A stretch of 53,475 nucleotides of DNA from Cryomorphaceae bacterium (GTDB lineage: Bacteria; Bacteroidota; Bacteroidia; Flavobacteriales_D; Crocinitomicaceae): assembly GCA_027483605.1 (NCBI GenBank), contig JAIXUE010000019.1:1-53475 (forward strand), in the 5' to 3' direction. The translations under genes and the position numbers were made by a program. Each line of letters opens with the position of its first letter. Position 1 is the first letter of the stretch. Below are positions 8,497 to 16,215 of the stretch, piece after piece. The notes beneath the pieces were generated by a model. That model worked only from the letters and a program-made list of their open reading frames with translations. It made no database searches and was not told where the DNA came from.

Positions 8497-10836
8497 ATGA
8501 AAAAGATTTTATTGTTTTGTCTAGGCTTGTTAAGTGCTAAAGCACTCACCGCACAAGTAAATCCGACCAACAGACAAGTTGTTTTGCAAGCCTACTGGTG
8601 GGATTACTGGAACACCAACTATCCGAATGGTTGGGCCAATTACCTGACCGAACTTGCTCCGCGCTTGGCAGAACTCGGTGTGGATGCCATTTGGATCCCG
8701 CCCACCATCAAAAATGCTGGCACGAATAGCGTTGGCTATTCACCTTTCGACCACTACGACCTCGGTGACAAATTTCAAAAGAACAGCACCAAAACCCGCA
8801 TTGGTGACAAAGACGAACTTTTGCGCATGGTGGCTGTCATGCACGCCAATGGCATCGATGTGATTCAAGATGTTGTTCTGAATCATGTCAGCAACGCAGG
8901 TAGTGCCAATGGTGCAGGTGGCCAAGATCCTGTCGCCATGGACGACGGCCAAAACAACCGTTACAAAAACTTTCGTTACGTGAGCTTTAAGACACCTGCT
9001 TCAGCGGAGAGTGCAAGTAATTATTTGGCTCGTGAAGGTCGCTTTTCAAAAAATTGGCAAAATTTTTATCCTAACAACAATAACTTGTGTTGTACCAACG
9101 ACATCAATTCACCTTATTGGGGGCCGGATATTTCCTTTGAAAGCAATGCTTTCGGAATGTCTTCCAATGCTTTATATAATCCAACTCAAAGTTCTGATTA
9201 CATGCGTAATGGAATGCGAAATTGGCTCATTTGGTATAAAAAACAAGTGGGTTTCGATGGTGTCAGACTCGATGCTGTAAAACATTTTCCGACTTATGTG
9301 GCAGAGGATGTACTTTGGAACTTACAATATGGTGCCATGTGGGCAAGTGGCGGCCCTGAGTTTTTTGCAGTGGGCGAATGGGTGGGCAGTACTGCGCAAC
9401 TAGACGCTTGGGCCGATGCTGTTCAAAACCGCGCGGGTACTTTTGATTTCAATTTGCGTTTTGCACTCTCTGCAATGGTTAGTTCGAATGGCAACTACGA
9501 TTTAAGTCAAATTCCAGCTCAGCAACAGCAAAATCGCCAACGCACCGTTCCTTTTGTCAATAACCACGATACATTCAGGCCGCAGCTCTCTGCTCAGGGC
9601 AATTATACTGGTTGGAATACAGGCTCAGAACTGAGTCCGCATATTGAACCCAACGACGGTCGTAATTCGGCAGCACATGCTATTGCACTGGCAGTGGATG
9701 GCGCACCGCAACTTTTTTTTGAAGATCTTTTCAATATAGGCTACAATGGAAATCGTTTTGGCCACCAACCAACAGATGCGGCTGCGCTACCATTAGACAG
9801 CGATGTAGCAAATTTGTTGTGGTGTCATCAAAACCTACGCTTTAAAGACGGTGCTTATTTTGTGCGCTGGCAAGCGCCAGACGCGCTTGTGATTGAGCGT
9901 GGTGCCAAGGCCTTGATCGGGATCACAGATCAATGGACGCAATGGCAACATTTAACAGGTGTTCAGACCAACTGGCCCGACGGCACTGTATTAGAAGACT
10001 ATTCGGGCGCCAACAGCAATCCCACAACGGTTTATGGAGGTGGTAAAGTGAATATTTCTATTCCTCCTTGCGATGGCAGTGCCAACTTAGGTAGAAGAGG
10101 TTACTGCGTTTGGGGGCCTGTAGGAATTGACACCAATTACCAGCGCCCGTCTAAAAATGTGGTTCAGGAATGGGAAATGAACGACGACCTCGGTGATCGC
10201 CACGCCAATTCGCTGCAGCAAGGCGGTAAATTGCCCAACAATAGCCTCGAATGCAGGGTGGTGGGCCGCATCTACGCCAAGGCAGGGCAAGAAGTTCAGA
10301 TCGAGTGGTATCCGAGTGCGCCCAATTTAGCGCTCACACTTGGTGTGCTCGATAAAAACTGTACGCCAATAGATTCGCTCACTCAAACAGGCAACGGTGT
10401 TTTCACTTTTGTACCTACTTACAATGGATGGTATACGATTCGCTTGCGCAATGCAACAGCGACGCAAGCCGGGCAGCATTGTTGGGTCAAAGCCATTTAT
10501 GAAGCCCCTGCTGTTGTTCAGACCAACGAAGTCAAGAACAAATGTGCTTGTGCTTTTACAGAGCCCGGAATTGGTTTAGAAGAGTTTGCCGATTTGGAGG
10601 TGACGGTTTTCCCGAATCCGACCAATGGACAATTCAAGATTGCGTTATCTGAAGGCTTGTATTTAGAAAATTTGGCTATCATTGATGTGCTAGGTAAGTC
10701 CACAGACCTTCATTTCGTAGCATTGTCTGACAAAGAATACCAAGTTCAAGTCAATGATTTAGAAAACGGATTGTATTGGCTCAGCATTCAAACCAATCAA
10801 GGAAAGGTATTCAAACCAATTGAATTAGCGCCTTGA
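8497..10836 (+). CDS. Secreted GH13 alpha-amylase with T9SS sorting domain
   Basis: The protein has 779 residues. A signal peptide ends near residue 19 (LTAQ). The GH13 barrel has DVVLNH at 125-130, GFDGVRLDAVKH at 252-263 with nucleophile D259, AVGEWVG at 291-297 with acid/base E294, and FVNNHDTF at 353-360 with D358, most like the liquefying amylases of subfamily 5. An amylase C-domain and a beta-sandwich region follow. The last ~75 residues (VFPNPTNGQFKIAL to GLYWLSIQTNQGKVFKPIEL) are a type A T9SS C-terminal domain, so it should reach the cell surface or medium. It is the last gene of the maltose operon. Its stop abuts the stop of the convergent gene with no base between. Confidence 0.92.
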   Translation: MKKILLFCLGLLSAKALTAQVNPTNRQVVLQAYWWDYWNTNYPNGWANYLTELAPRLAELGVDAIWIPPTIKNAGTNSVGYSPFDHYDLGDKFQKNSTKTRIGDKDELLRMVAVMHANGIDVIQDVVLNHVSNAGSANGAGGQDPVAMDDGQNNRYKNFRYVSFKTPASAESASNYLAREGRFSKNWQNFYPNNNNLCCTNDINSPYWGPDISFESNAFGMSSNALYNPTQSSDYMRNGMRNWLIWYKKQVGFDGVRLDAVKHFPTYVAEDVLWNLQYGAMWASGGPEFFAVGEWVGSTAQLDAWADAVQNRAGTFDFNLRFALSAMVSSNGNYDLSQIPAQQQQNRQRTVPFVNNHDTFRPQLSAQGNYTGWNTGSELSPHIEPNDGRNSAAHAIALAVDGAPQLFFEDLFNIGYNGNRFGHQPTDAAALPLDSDVANLLWCHQNLRFKDGAYFVRWQAPDALVIERGAKALIGITDQWTQWQHLTGVQTNWPDGTVLEDYSGANSNPTTVYGGGKVNISIPPCDGSANLGRRGYCVWGPVGIDTNYQRPSKNVVQEWEMNDDLGDRHANSLQQGGKLPNNSLECRVVGRIYAKAGQEVQIEWYPSAPNLALTLGVLDKNCTPIDSLTQTGNGVFTFVPTYNGWYTIRLRNATATQAGQHCWVKAIYEAPAVVQTNEVKNKCACAFTEPGIGLEEFADLEVTVFPNPTNGQFKIALSEGLYLENLAIIDVLGKSTDLHFVALSDKEYQVQVNDLENGLYWLSIQTNQGKVFKPIELAP

Positions 10837-11205
10837 TCAGTCTACAGTGAGGTGCCCTTTTGCGTAGGCATACAAGCGGTTGCGCTCCGCTACTTCTTTG
10901 CGAAAATAGCTTTCTTGTTGTTTGGGGATGTAGCGCTTTTTGTGCTGACCAAGTAGAAGGATATTCCAAATTTTTTTTACCCAATTATAAGCAGGAAGGT
11001 AGTGCTCGTCGATAGGGCTTTTCTCTTCAAGGCTTTGATGAAGATCGGGATGTAGTCCCATTTGCAGTAATTGCGAGCGCACTTGCTCTGAACGTGCGTT
11101 GAATTTTTGAAGGTGTTCGGGGTCGACTTCCTTGAGTTTGGCAATGCGGTTCGCCTGAAACTCTAGGTCTAGAAAGGCGCGCTCTAATTCTTCAATGGTC
11201 ATCAT
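10837..11205 (-). CDS. Conserved-looking protein of unknown function (122 residues)
   Basis: I do not recognise a family. The protein is charged, mainly helical by composition, and has no signal peptide or membrane helix; the N-terminal half (IEELERAFLDLEFQANRIA) could form a coiled coil. Trp/Lys-rich NWVKKIWN and basic KKRYIPKQ lie in the second half. The start could be either of two adjacent ATGs (Met-Met). It follows the TlyA gene by 17 bp, so both are probably in one transcript with the lipoprotein gene upstream. Its 3' end touches the amylase gene. Confidence 0.7.
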   Translation of the reverse strand: MMTIEELERAFLDLEFQANRIAKLKEVDPEHLQKFNARSEQVRSQLLQMGLHPDLHQSLEEKSPIDEHYLPAYNWVKKIWNILLLGQHKKRYIPKQQESYFRKEVAERNRLYAYAKGHLTVD

Positions 11206-11222
11206 GATGCTGCAAAAATAGC

Positions 11223-11957
11223 TTAAATCTTTTCAAAGTAAGCTAAAAATTCAGTGTTGCCGTCGCCGCCAAGAATAGGAGAGTCGATGTAAGCCTTCCA
11301 CTGCAATTGGTTACGCAGCGCCATTTGCTTGATGTTTTCAAGGAGCGCAGGGTACTGACTGGTATCTTTAACAACTCCTGCTTTGTTGAGTGCACCCGGG
11401 CCGAGTTCAAATTGCGGTTTAACGAGTAAAATGATTTGAGCGCCTTCTTTAAGGAGAGGAATTGTGAAAGGCAGCACTTTTTCTAGTGAGATAAAAGAGA
11501 CATCGACTACCAAGCCATCTACTTGTTCAGTAATTAACTTTTCAGTGAGGTCGCGGGCATGGGTTTTCTCTAAATTGACCACTCTTGGGTCGTTTTTGAT
11601 TTTGTCGTGGAGTTGCTTTTGCCCAACATCGACGCAATAGGACTTAGCCAAGCCACGGTCTAGCATTACTTCTGTGAATCCGCCTGTACTTGCACCTAAA
11701 TCAATGAAAGTTTGGCCTTTAACCTCAATTTTCCAGTGGTCGAGTGCGGCAATCAATTTAAAAGCGGCTCTTGAAACCCAAGGGATTTCTTCGGCAAGCA
11801 ATTCAATGACGGCATCTGTGGGCACTTTTTTGCCGGGCTTGGAAAAAAGCTTTCCATTGACTTTGACCCCGTATTTCTTGATGATTTCCTCAGCGCGAAC
11901 TCTAGAGCTCACCAAGCCGCGTTCGAGGATGATTTTATCAATGCGTTCTTCTTCCAT
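11223..11957 (-). CDS. tlyA: TlyA-family rRNA (2'-O-cytidine) methyltransferase
   Basis: The protein has 244 residues from the ATG giving MEEERIDKIILERG; a longer in-frame start would run into the upstream lipoprotein gene, so the shorter one is preferred. An S4 RNA-binding domain covers about residues 1-60 (SRVRAEEIIKKYGVKVNGK). An FtsJ-like methyltransferase domain follows, with the SAM-binding DLGASTGGFTEVMLDRG at about 88-104 and VDVSFISLEKVLP and LVKPQFELGP carrying the conserved Asp and Lys. Members methylate ribosomal RNA cytidines and are often labelled hemolysin A. It lies 20 bp after the lipoprotein gene. Confidence 0.9.
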   Translation of the reverse strand: MEEERIDKIILERGLVSSRVRAEEIIKKYGVKVNGKLFSKPGKKVPTDAVIELLAEEIPWVSRAAFKLIAALDHWKIEVKGQTFIDLGASTGGFTEVMLDRGLAKSYCVDVGQKQLHDKIKNDPRVVNLEKTHARDLTEKLITEQVDGLVVDVSFISLEKVLPFTIPLLKEGAQIILLVKPQFELGPGALNKAGVVKDTSQYPALLENIKQMALRNQLQWKAYIDSPILGGDGNTEFLAYFEKI

Positions 11958-11977
11958 GTGTTTTTCTTCGCTTCGTG

Positions 11978-12433
11978 CTAGTAGGGATACAGATAAAGGA
12001 TTTTTTCTGACCAACCTTCGAGCTGAAGATAAATCGGATTGTCTTTAACTTTTTTGTTGCTTAAAGCACTAATGTCTATTTTGAGCCAGCCGTTTTGGGC
12101 ACTGTTTTGACCACTTTGCTTAGCGATGATTTTACAAGTCCGAATAGGGGGGTAAGATTTGGCAATGGCGCTGCTGCCTATTAGCTCTAGTTGTCCGTCG
12201 GCTGAAAAACCATGGTATTGAACCCATAAGTAGTTTTCATTCAATTGGATAGAATCAATAACAAGCGTCGTGCTAGGGTAAGACATGCGTTCATCGTCTA
12301 TTAGCGCTACGCTATTTTCTAAGGGGGTTTTTGAGTCGTGTGAACTTGGGTATTTCAATGTTTGAACACTTTTACGAGAAAGACTGCAGCTCCATAAAAG
12401 CAAAAGGCTAGAAGTAAACAGGATATATTTCAT
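11978..12433 (-). CDS. Small lipoprotein of unknown function
   Basis: The protein has 151 residues. The first 16 form a lipoprotein signal, with the lipobox LLWSC giving an N-terminal Cys16. The mature part looks like a beta-rich domain (LVIDSIQLNENYLWVQYHGF, GWLKIDISAL) of the kind seen in many Bacteroidota periplasmic lipoproteins. I do not recognise a family. It is the first gene of the transcript that continues to tlyA. A TACTTTTG motif lies 22 bp upstream of its ATG. Confidence 0.8.
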   Translation of the reverse strand: MKYILFTSSLLLLWSCSLSRKSVQTLKYPSSHDSKTPLENSVALIDDERMSYPSTTLVIDSIQLNENYLWVQYHGFSADGQLELIGSSAIAKSYPPIRTCKIIAKQSGQNSAQNGWLKIDISALSNKKVKDNPIYLQLEGWSEKILYLYPY

Positions 12434-12455
12434 AACTATGGTGCTAATGCAAGCT

Positions 12456-12463
12456 CAAAAGTA
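12456..12463 (-). promoter_or_regulatory. Putative -7 element for the lipoprotein-tlyA transcript
   Basis: TACTTTTG on the minus strand matches TAnnTTTG and leaves a 22-nt distance to the lipoprotein ATG. The best TTTG upstream is only 12 bp away, so the -33 part is weak. Confidence 0.4.
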
Positions 12464-12485
12464 ATACCATTTGCCCAAAGAGTCC

Positions 12486-12493
12486 TATTTTTG
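12486..12493 (+). promoter_or_regulatory. Putative -7 element for rimO, very close to the start codon
   Basis: TATTTTTG matches TAnnTTTG and ends 7 bp before the rimO ATG, so transcription would begin at or just before the start codon. This supports the ATG start over the upstream TTG at 12471, which would place the promoter inside the gene. Confidence 0.45.
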
Positions 12494-12500
12494 TAACCGA

Positions 12501-13814
12501 ATGAAGACGAAAACCCTTAAAAAGAATAAAGTCAATGTGGTAACGCTTGGCTGTTCTAAAAATACCTTTGACTCTGAAGTCCTGATGGCGCAGCTCAAGG
12601 CCAATCAATTTGAAGTCGAGCACGAAGCCCAACAAGACGATTCAGAAATTGTGATCATCAATACTTGCGGCTTCATAGACAACGCCAAGCAAGAGTCTAT
12701 CGATACCATTTTGCGCTATGCTGAAGCCAAACAAGAAGGTTTGGTCGAAAAAGTATACGTGACCGGTTGCTTATCTGAGCGTTACCGCGATGAACTCGAG
12801 CTCGAAATACCAGAAGTAGATGCCTATTTTGGTACCCGCGAGCTGCCGCGTTTGCTCAAAACACTCAAGGCCGACTACAAACACGAGTTGGTGGGGGAGC
12901 GCATCCTTACCACACCTACACATTACGCTTATTTTAAAATAGCCGAGGGCTGTGATCGCCCTTGTTCTTTCTGCGCTATTCCACTGATGCGCGGCGGGCA
13001 TAGCTCCACGCCCATTGAAGATTTGGTTTTGCAAGCCAAAGGTTTGGTTGCTAAAGGCGTCAAGGAAATCATGCTCATCGCCCAAGACCTCACCTATTAC
13101 GGGCTCGATCTCTACAAAAAACGCGCGCTTTCCGATTTGCTCAAGCGTCTTTCGGATATTGAAGGCCTAGACTGGATTCGCTTGCATTATGCCTACCCAT
13201 CAGGCTTCCCGATGGATGTACTTGAGGTCATGGCTGAGCGCAGGAATATCTGTAATTACCTCGATATGCCTTTGCAGCACGGTTCTACCAAAATACTGCA
13301 AGCCATGCGCCGCGGCATCACCCGAGAAAAAACCGAAGAATTGGTGGCCACCATTCGTGCCAAAGTGCCAGGTTTAGCCTTGCGCACCACGCTCATTGCG
13401 GGCTATCCCGGAGAAACCGAAGCCGATTTTCAGGAAATGTACGACTTTGTGGAGCGCACGCGTTTTGATCGCTTGGGCATCTTTACTTATTCTCATGAAG
13501 AAAATACGCATGCCTATCAGTTCAATGATGATGTAGAGGCCGCCATTAAAAAAGAACGCGCCGACGCCATTATGGAATTGCAAAGTGGTATTTCCTACGA
13601 GCTCAATCAGCTCAAAGTTGGTAAAGAATTCAAAGTCTTATTTGACCGCGCAGAAGGCGACTACTTTATTGGTCGCTCTGAATTTGATTCACCTGAGGTA
13701 GACAACGAAGTTTTGGTGAAAAAATCCGAAGGATATGTTCGATTGGGCGATTTTTCGCGTGTATTGATCACCAGTGCAGATCACTACGATCTCTATGGCA
13801 AGCTCGTACTATGA
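12501..13814 (+). CDS. rimO: Ribosomal protein S12 methylthiotransferase RimO
   Basis: The protein has 437 residues from the ATG. An N-terminal MTTase domain carries VVTLGCSKNTFDSE, NTCGFIDNAKQES and VTGCLSERY, whose three Cys bind one Fe-S cluster. The radical SAM domain has EGCDRPCSFCAIPLMRGG with the CxxxCxxC motif for the second cluster. A C-terminal TRAM domain (about 370-435) binds the substrate. It adds a methylthio group to the conserved Asp of ribosomal protein S12. The RimO subgroup, rather than MiaB, is indicated by GCSKN and PLMRG. The stop overlaps the start of the following lipoprotein gene (ATGATG). Confidence 0.95.
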   Translation: MKTKTLKKNKVNVVTLGCSKNTFDSEVLMAQLKANQFEVEHEAQQDDSEIVIINTCGFIDNAKQESIDTILRYAEAKQEGLVEKVYVTGCLSERYRDELELEIPEVDAYFGTRELPRLLKTLKADYKHELVGERILTTPTHYAYFKIAEGCDRPCSFCAIPLMRGGHSSTPIEDLVLQAKGLVAKGVKEIMLIAQDLTYYGLDLYKKRALSDLLKRLSDIEGLDWIRLHYAYPSGFPMDVLEVMAERRNICNYLDMPLQHGSTKILQAMRRGITREKTEELVATIRAKVPGLALRTTLIAGYPGETEADFQEMYDFVERTRFDRLGIFTYSHEENTHAYQFNDDVEAAIKKERADAIMELQSGISYELNQLKVGKEFKVLFDRAEGDYFIGRSEFDSPEVDNEVLVKKSEGYVRLGDFSRVLITSADHYDLYGKLVL

Positions 13815-14476
13815 TGTTTAAATTCGCAACTTTCTTTTTGTTAAGTGCTTTGTTTTTTGCTTGTGGCCGAGAAAACCGTGCCCGCATGGATCAATTCGAT
13901 CTATTGGAGCAGAGTGCAAAGGCTGAACCCATCAAGCACTTCAATGTAAAATTAAACCGCGATAGCATTCAAATCAGTTACCCTTCTTTTGGTGGTCATC
14001 CTTTCTCCAAATTGATGCAGCATTTGCTCAAAAAAGATACTTTAGGTGCTTTTTGCGTGGGGCAGCGCAATGTCCGCATTCGCTATCAAGTGCTTTGGGC
14101 TACAGACAAAGTACTCAGTATGAATCAAGAAGTTTGGCTAGATTGCCCGATGTCTGAGGGCCCTCGAAAAACAATAGTCAATTATTTATTCACGCTTCAG
14201 GGAAAGCAGATTTCTAAATTGGAATTAGAAGGTTCTCCAGGGCTTTTACAAGACATCCAGGTGGCCTTGCGCAAGCGCGAGACACCATATTGCAGCGCGC
14301 CAAAAATTGAAGAAGTCTTTCCAATCATCAAAGCGGGCAGGGTGGAGGTTACTCCGCATTATGCCAGTTCGCTTTGCGACACCACTTTTAAAAGAAAGGG
14401 TGTCCGCCGCGAAGATTTGCGCATCATATCTAACAAGACTTTTCTATCTTTGAATCAAAATAACAACAAAAAATAA
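13811..14476 (+). CDS. Lipoprotein of unknown function
   Basis: The protein has 221 residues. A short signal peptide ends in the lipobox LFFAC, giving a lipidated Cys near residue 18, so it is a membrane-anchored periplasmic or outer-membrane protein. The mature part is soluble, with four further Cys (FCVGQ, LDCPMS, PYCSAP, SLCDTT) that could pair as disulfides. I do not recognise a family. It overlaps rimO by 4 bp, with a second ATG three bases downstream as an alternative start, and is followed after one base by fabG; the fabG promoter lies inside its 3' end. Confidence 0.78.
   Translation: MMFKFATFFLLSALFFACGRENRARMDQFDLLEQSAKAEPIKHFNVKLNRDSIQISYPSFGGHPFSKLMQHLLKKDTLGAFCVGQRNVRIRYQVLWATDKVLSMNQEVWLDCPMSEGPRKTIVNYLFTLQGKQISKLELEGSPGLLQDIQVALRKRETPYCSAPKIEEVFPIIKAGRVEVTPHYASSLCDTTFKRKGVRREDLRIISNKTFLSLNQNNNKK
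14445..14452 (+). promoter_or_regulatory. Putative -7 element for fabG
   Basis: TATCTTTG matches TAnnTTTG and lies inside the 3' end of the preceding lipoprotein gene, 25 bp before the fabG ATG. The same octamer is used at the thiolase and rpsP promoters in this window. The nearest upstream TTTG is 25 bp away, slightly long. Confidence 0.5.
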
Positions 14477-14477
14477 C

Positions 14478-15224
14478 ATGGGATTACTAGACAACAAAGT
14501 CGTCATCATTACTGGTGCCTCACGCGGCATCGGAAAAGCTATTGCAGAAACATGCGTTCAGCAAGGAGCAACTGTTGCATTTACCTATCTTTCTTCTGAA
14601 GAAAAAGCACGTGCACTAGAGGCCGAACTCACTGCCAACGGCGGTGTAGCAAAAGGCTTCCGCTCAGATGCTTCTAATTTTGATCAAGCTCAACAACTCG
14701 TAGACGACGTCGTGGCCGCTTTTGGCACCGTTGATGTCCTTGTCAATAACGCGGGCATTACCCGTGACACCCTTTTGATGCGCATGACCGAAGAACAATG
14801 GGATGAGGTCATCAATACCAACTTGAAATCTGCCTTTAACCTCACCAAAGCAGTACAAAAGCCGATGCTCAAAGCGCGCTCAGGTTCTATCATTAACATG
14901 AGTTCTGTAGTTGGTGTCAAAGGAAATGCAGGGCAGTCCAATTATGCGGCTTCAAAAGCAGGTCTCATTGGTTTTACCAAATCAATCGCAGCTGAGCTCG
15001 GCTCGCGCAATATCCGCTGCAACGCCATAGCACCAGGCTTTATCGAAACCGAAATGACCGAAGTATTAGATCAGGACGTAGTGGCCTCTTGGCGCAATAG
15101 CATTCCGCTCAAGCGCGGCGGACAGCCCGTAGATGTTGCCAATGCAACGGTTTTCTTGGCTTCAGATCTTTCTGCTTACATTACCGGCCAGACGCTTCAT
15201 GTTTGTGGCGGTATGCTCATGTAA
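14478..15224 (+). CDS. fabG: 3-oxoacyl-ACP reductase FabG
   Basis: The protein has 248 residues, typical of a short-chain dehydrogenase. The cofactor motif is TGASRGIG at residues 12-19, NNAG at 90-93, and the catalytic set is Ser143, Tyr156 and Lys160 (MSSVVG, NYAASK). The C-terminal sequence ends VCGGMLM, as in FabG. It reduces 3-oxoacyl-ACP with NADPH in fatty-acid elongation. Other SDR roles cannot be fully excluded because no fab genes are adjacent. hemB follows after 4 bp. Confidence 0.88.
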   Translation: MGLLDNKVVIITGASRGIGKAIAETCVQQGATVAFTYLSSEEKARALEAELTANGGVAKGFRSDASNFDQAQQLVDDVVAAFGTVDVLVNNAGITRDTLLMRMTEEQWDEVINTNLKSAFNLTKAVQKPMLKARSGSIINMSSVVGVKGNAGQSNYAASKAGLIGFTKSIAAELGSRNIRCNAIAPGFIETEMTEVLDQDVVASWRNSIPLKRGGQPVDVANATVFLASDLSAYITGQTLHVCGGMLM

Positions 15225-15228
15225 TCTT

Positions 15229-16203
15229 ATGAATACCATTCGTCCCAGACGCAACCGTAAAAACAGTGCCATTCGCCAAATGGTGGAAGAAACGCAACTA
15301 GGCGTTCAGCACCTCATTTACCCGATCTTTCTCAAAGACGGCAAAGGCATCAAAGAGGAAGTAGCTTCTCTGCCCAATAACTTTCGTTGGTCTTTGGATC
15401 AGTTGCTGCCCGAATTAGAGGCTTGCCTAAAGCTCGGGATTTCCACTATTGATATCTTTCCGGCCGTCGATGATGCCTTGAAAGATCAAATGGCATCTTA
15501 CAGTTGGGCTAGCGACAATTTTTATTTGCGCGCTATTTCCACTATTAAAAAAGAATTCCCTGAGTTGGTCGTCATGACAGACGTTGCCATGGATCCGTAT
15601 TCTTCTGATGGCCACGATGGCTTGGTACAAAATGGTCAAATCCTCAACGACGAAACCTTACCCATTTTAGCCAAAATGACCATTGCGCAAGCGCAAGCTG
15701 GCGCCGATATCATTGGCCCTTCCGACATGATGGACGGCCGAGTTGGCTATTTGCGCAGTGCACTAGACGACAACGGCTTTACGGACGTCTCTATCATGTC
15801 TTATACCGCTAAATATGCCAGCGCTTTTTACGGCCCGTTCCGCGATGCGCTCAACTCAGCCCCCAAATCTGGCGATAAAAAGACCTATCAAATGAATCCG
15901 GCCAACAAGCGAGAAGCATTGCTTGAGGCGCAGCTCGATTTTGAAGAAGGTGCCGATATGCTGATGGTCAAGCCAGCGCTTTGCTATTTAGATGTGATTT
16001 CCTTACTCAAGGAAAACTTCCCTGTGCCCATTACTGCTTACAACGTGAGTGGCGAATGCGCTATGGTCTATGCCGCAGCTCAAAACGGTTGGCTAGACTA
16101 CGAGCGCGCGGTGGGCGAAATGCTACTAAGCATGCGCCGAGCGGGTGCCGATGCCATCCTGACTTACTTTGCCAAAGATTTTGCACAGTTTGTGCGTTCT
16201 TAA
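15229..16203 (+). CDS. hemB: Delta-aminolevulinic acid dehydratase (porphobilinogen synthase)
   Basis: The protein has 324 residues from the ATG giving MNTIRPRRNRKN, the family's usual start; longer in-frame starts run into fabG. The two Schiff-base lysines are in SYTAKYASAFYGPFRDA and MLMVKPALCYLD. The metal segment reads TDVAMDPYSSDGHDG, without the three cysteines of the zinc-dependent enzymes, so it should be the magnesium-type form. It condenses two 5-aminolevulinate molecules to porphobilinogen in haem synthesis. hutH follows after 12 bp. Confidence 0.95.
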   Translation: MNTIRPRRNRKNSAIRQMVEETQLGVQHLIYPIFLKDGKGIKEEVASLPNNFRWSLDQLLPELEACLKLGISTIDIFPAVDDALKDQMASYSWASDNFYLRAISTIKKEFPELVVMTDVAMDPYSSDGHDGLVQNGQILNDETLPILAKMTIAQAQAGADIIGPSDMMDGRVGYLRSALDDNGFTDVSIMSYTAKYASAFYGPFRDALNSAPKSGDKKTYQMNPANKREALLEAQLDFEEGADMLMVKPALCYLDVISLLKENFPVPITAYNVSGECAMVYAAAQNGWLDYERAVGEMLLSMRRAGADAILTYFAKDFAQFVRS

Positions 16204-16215
16204 TTGTATTGAAAC

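Noticed and set aside
15133-15228. 32-residue extension of HemB
   Set aside because: It lies within fabG; HemB proteins begin near MNTIRPRRNRK.
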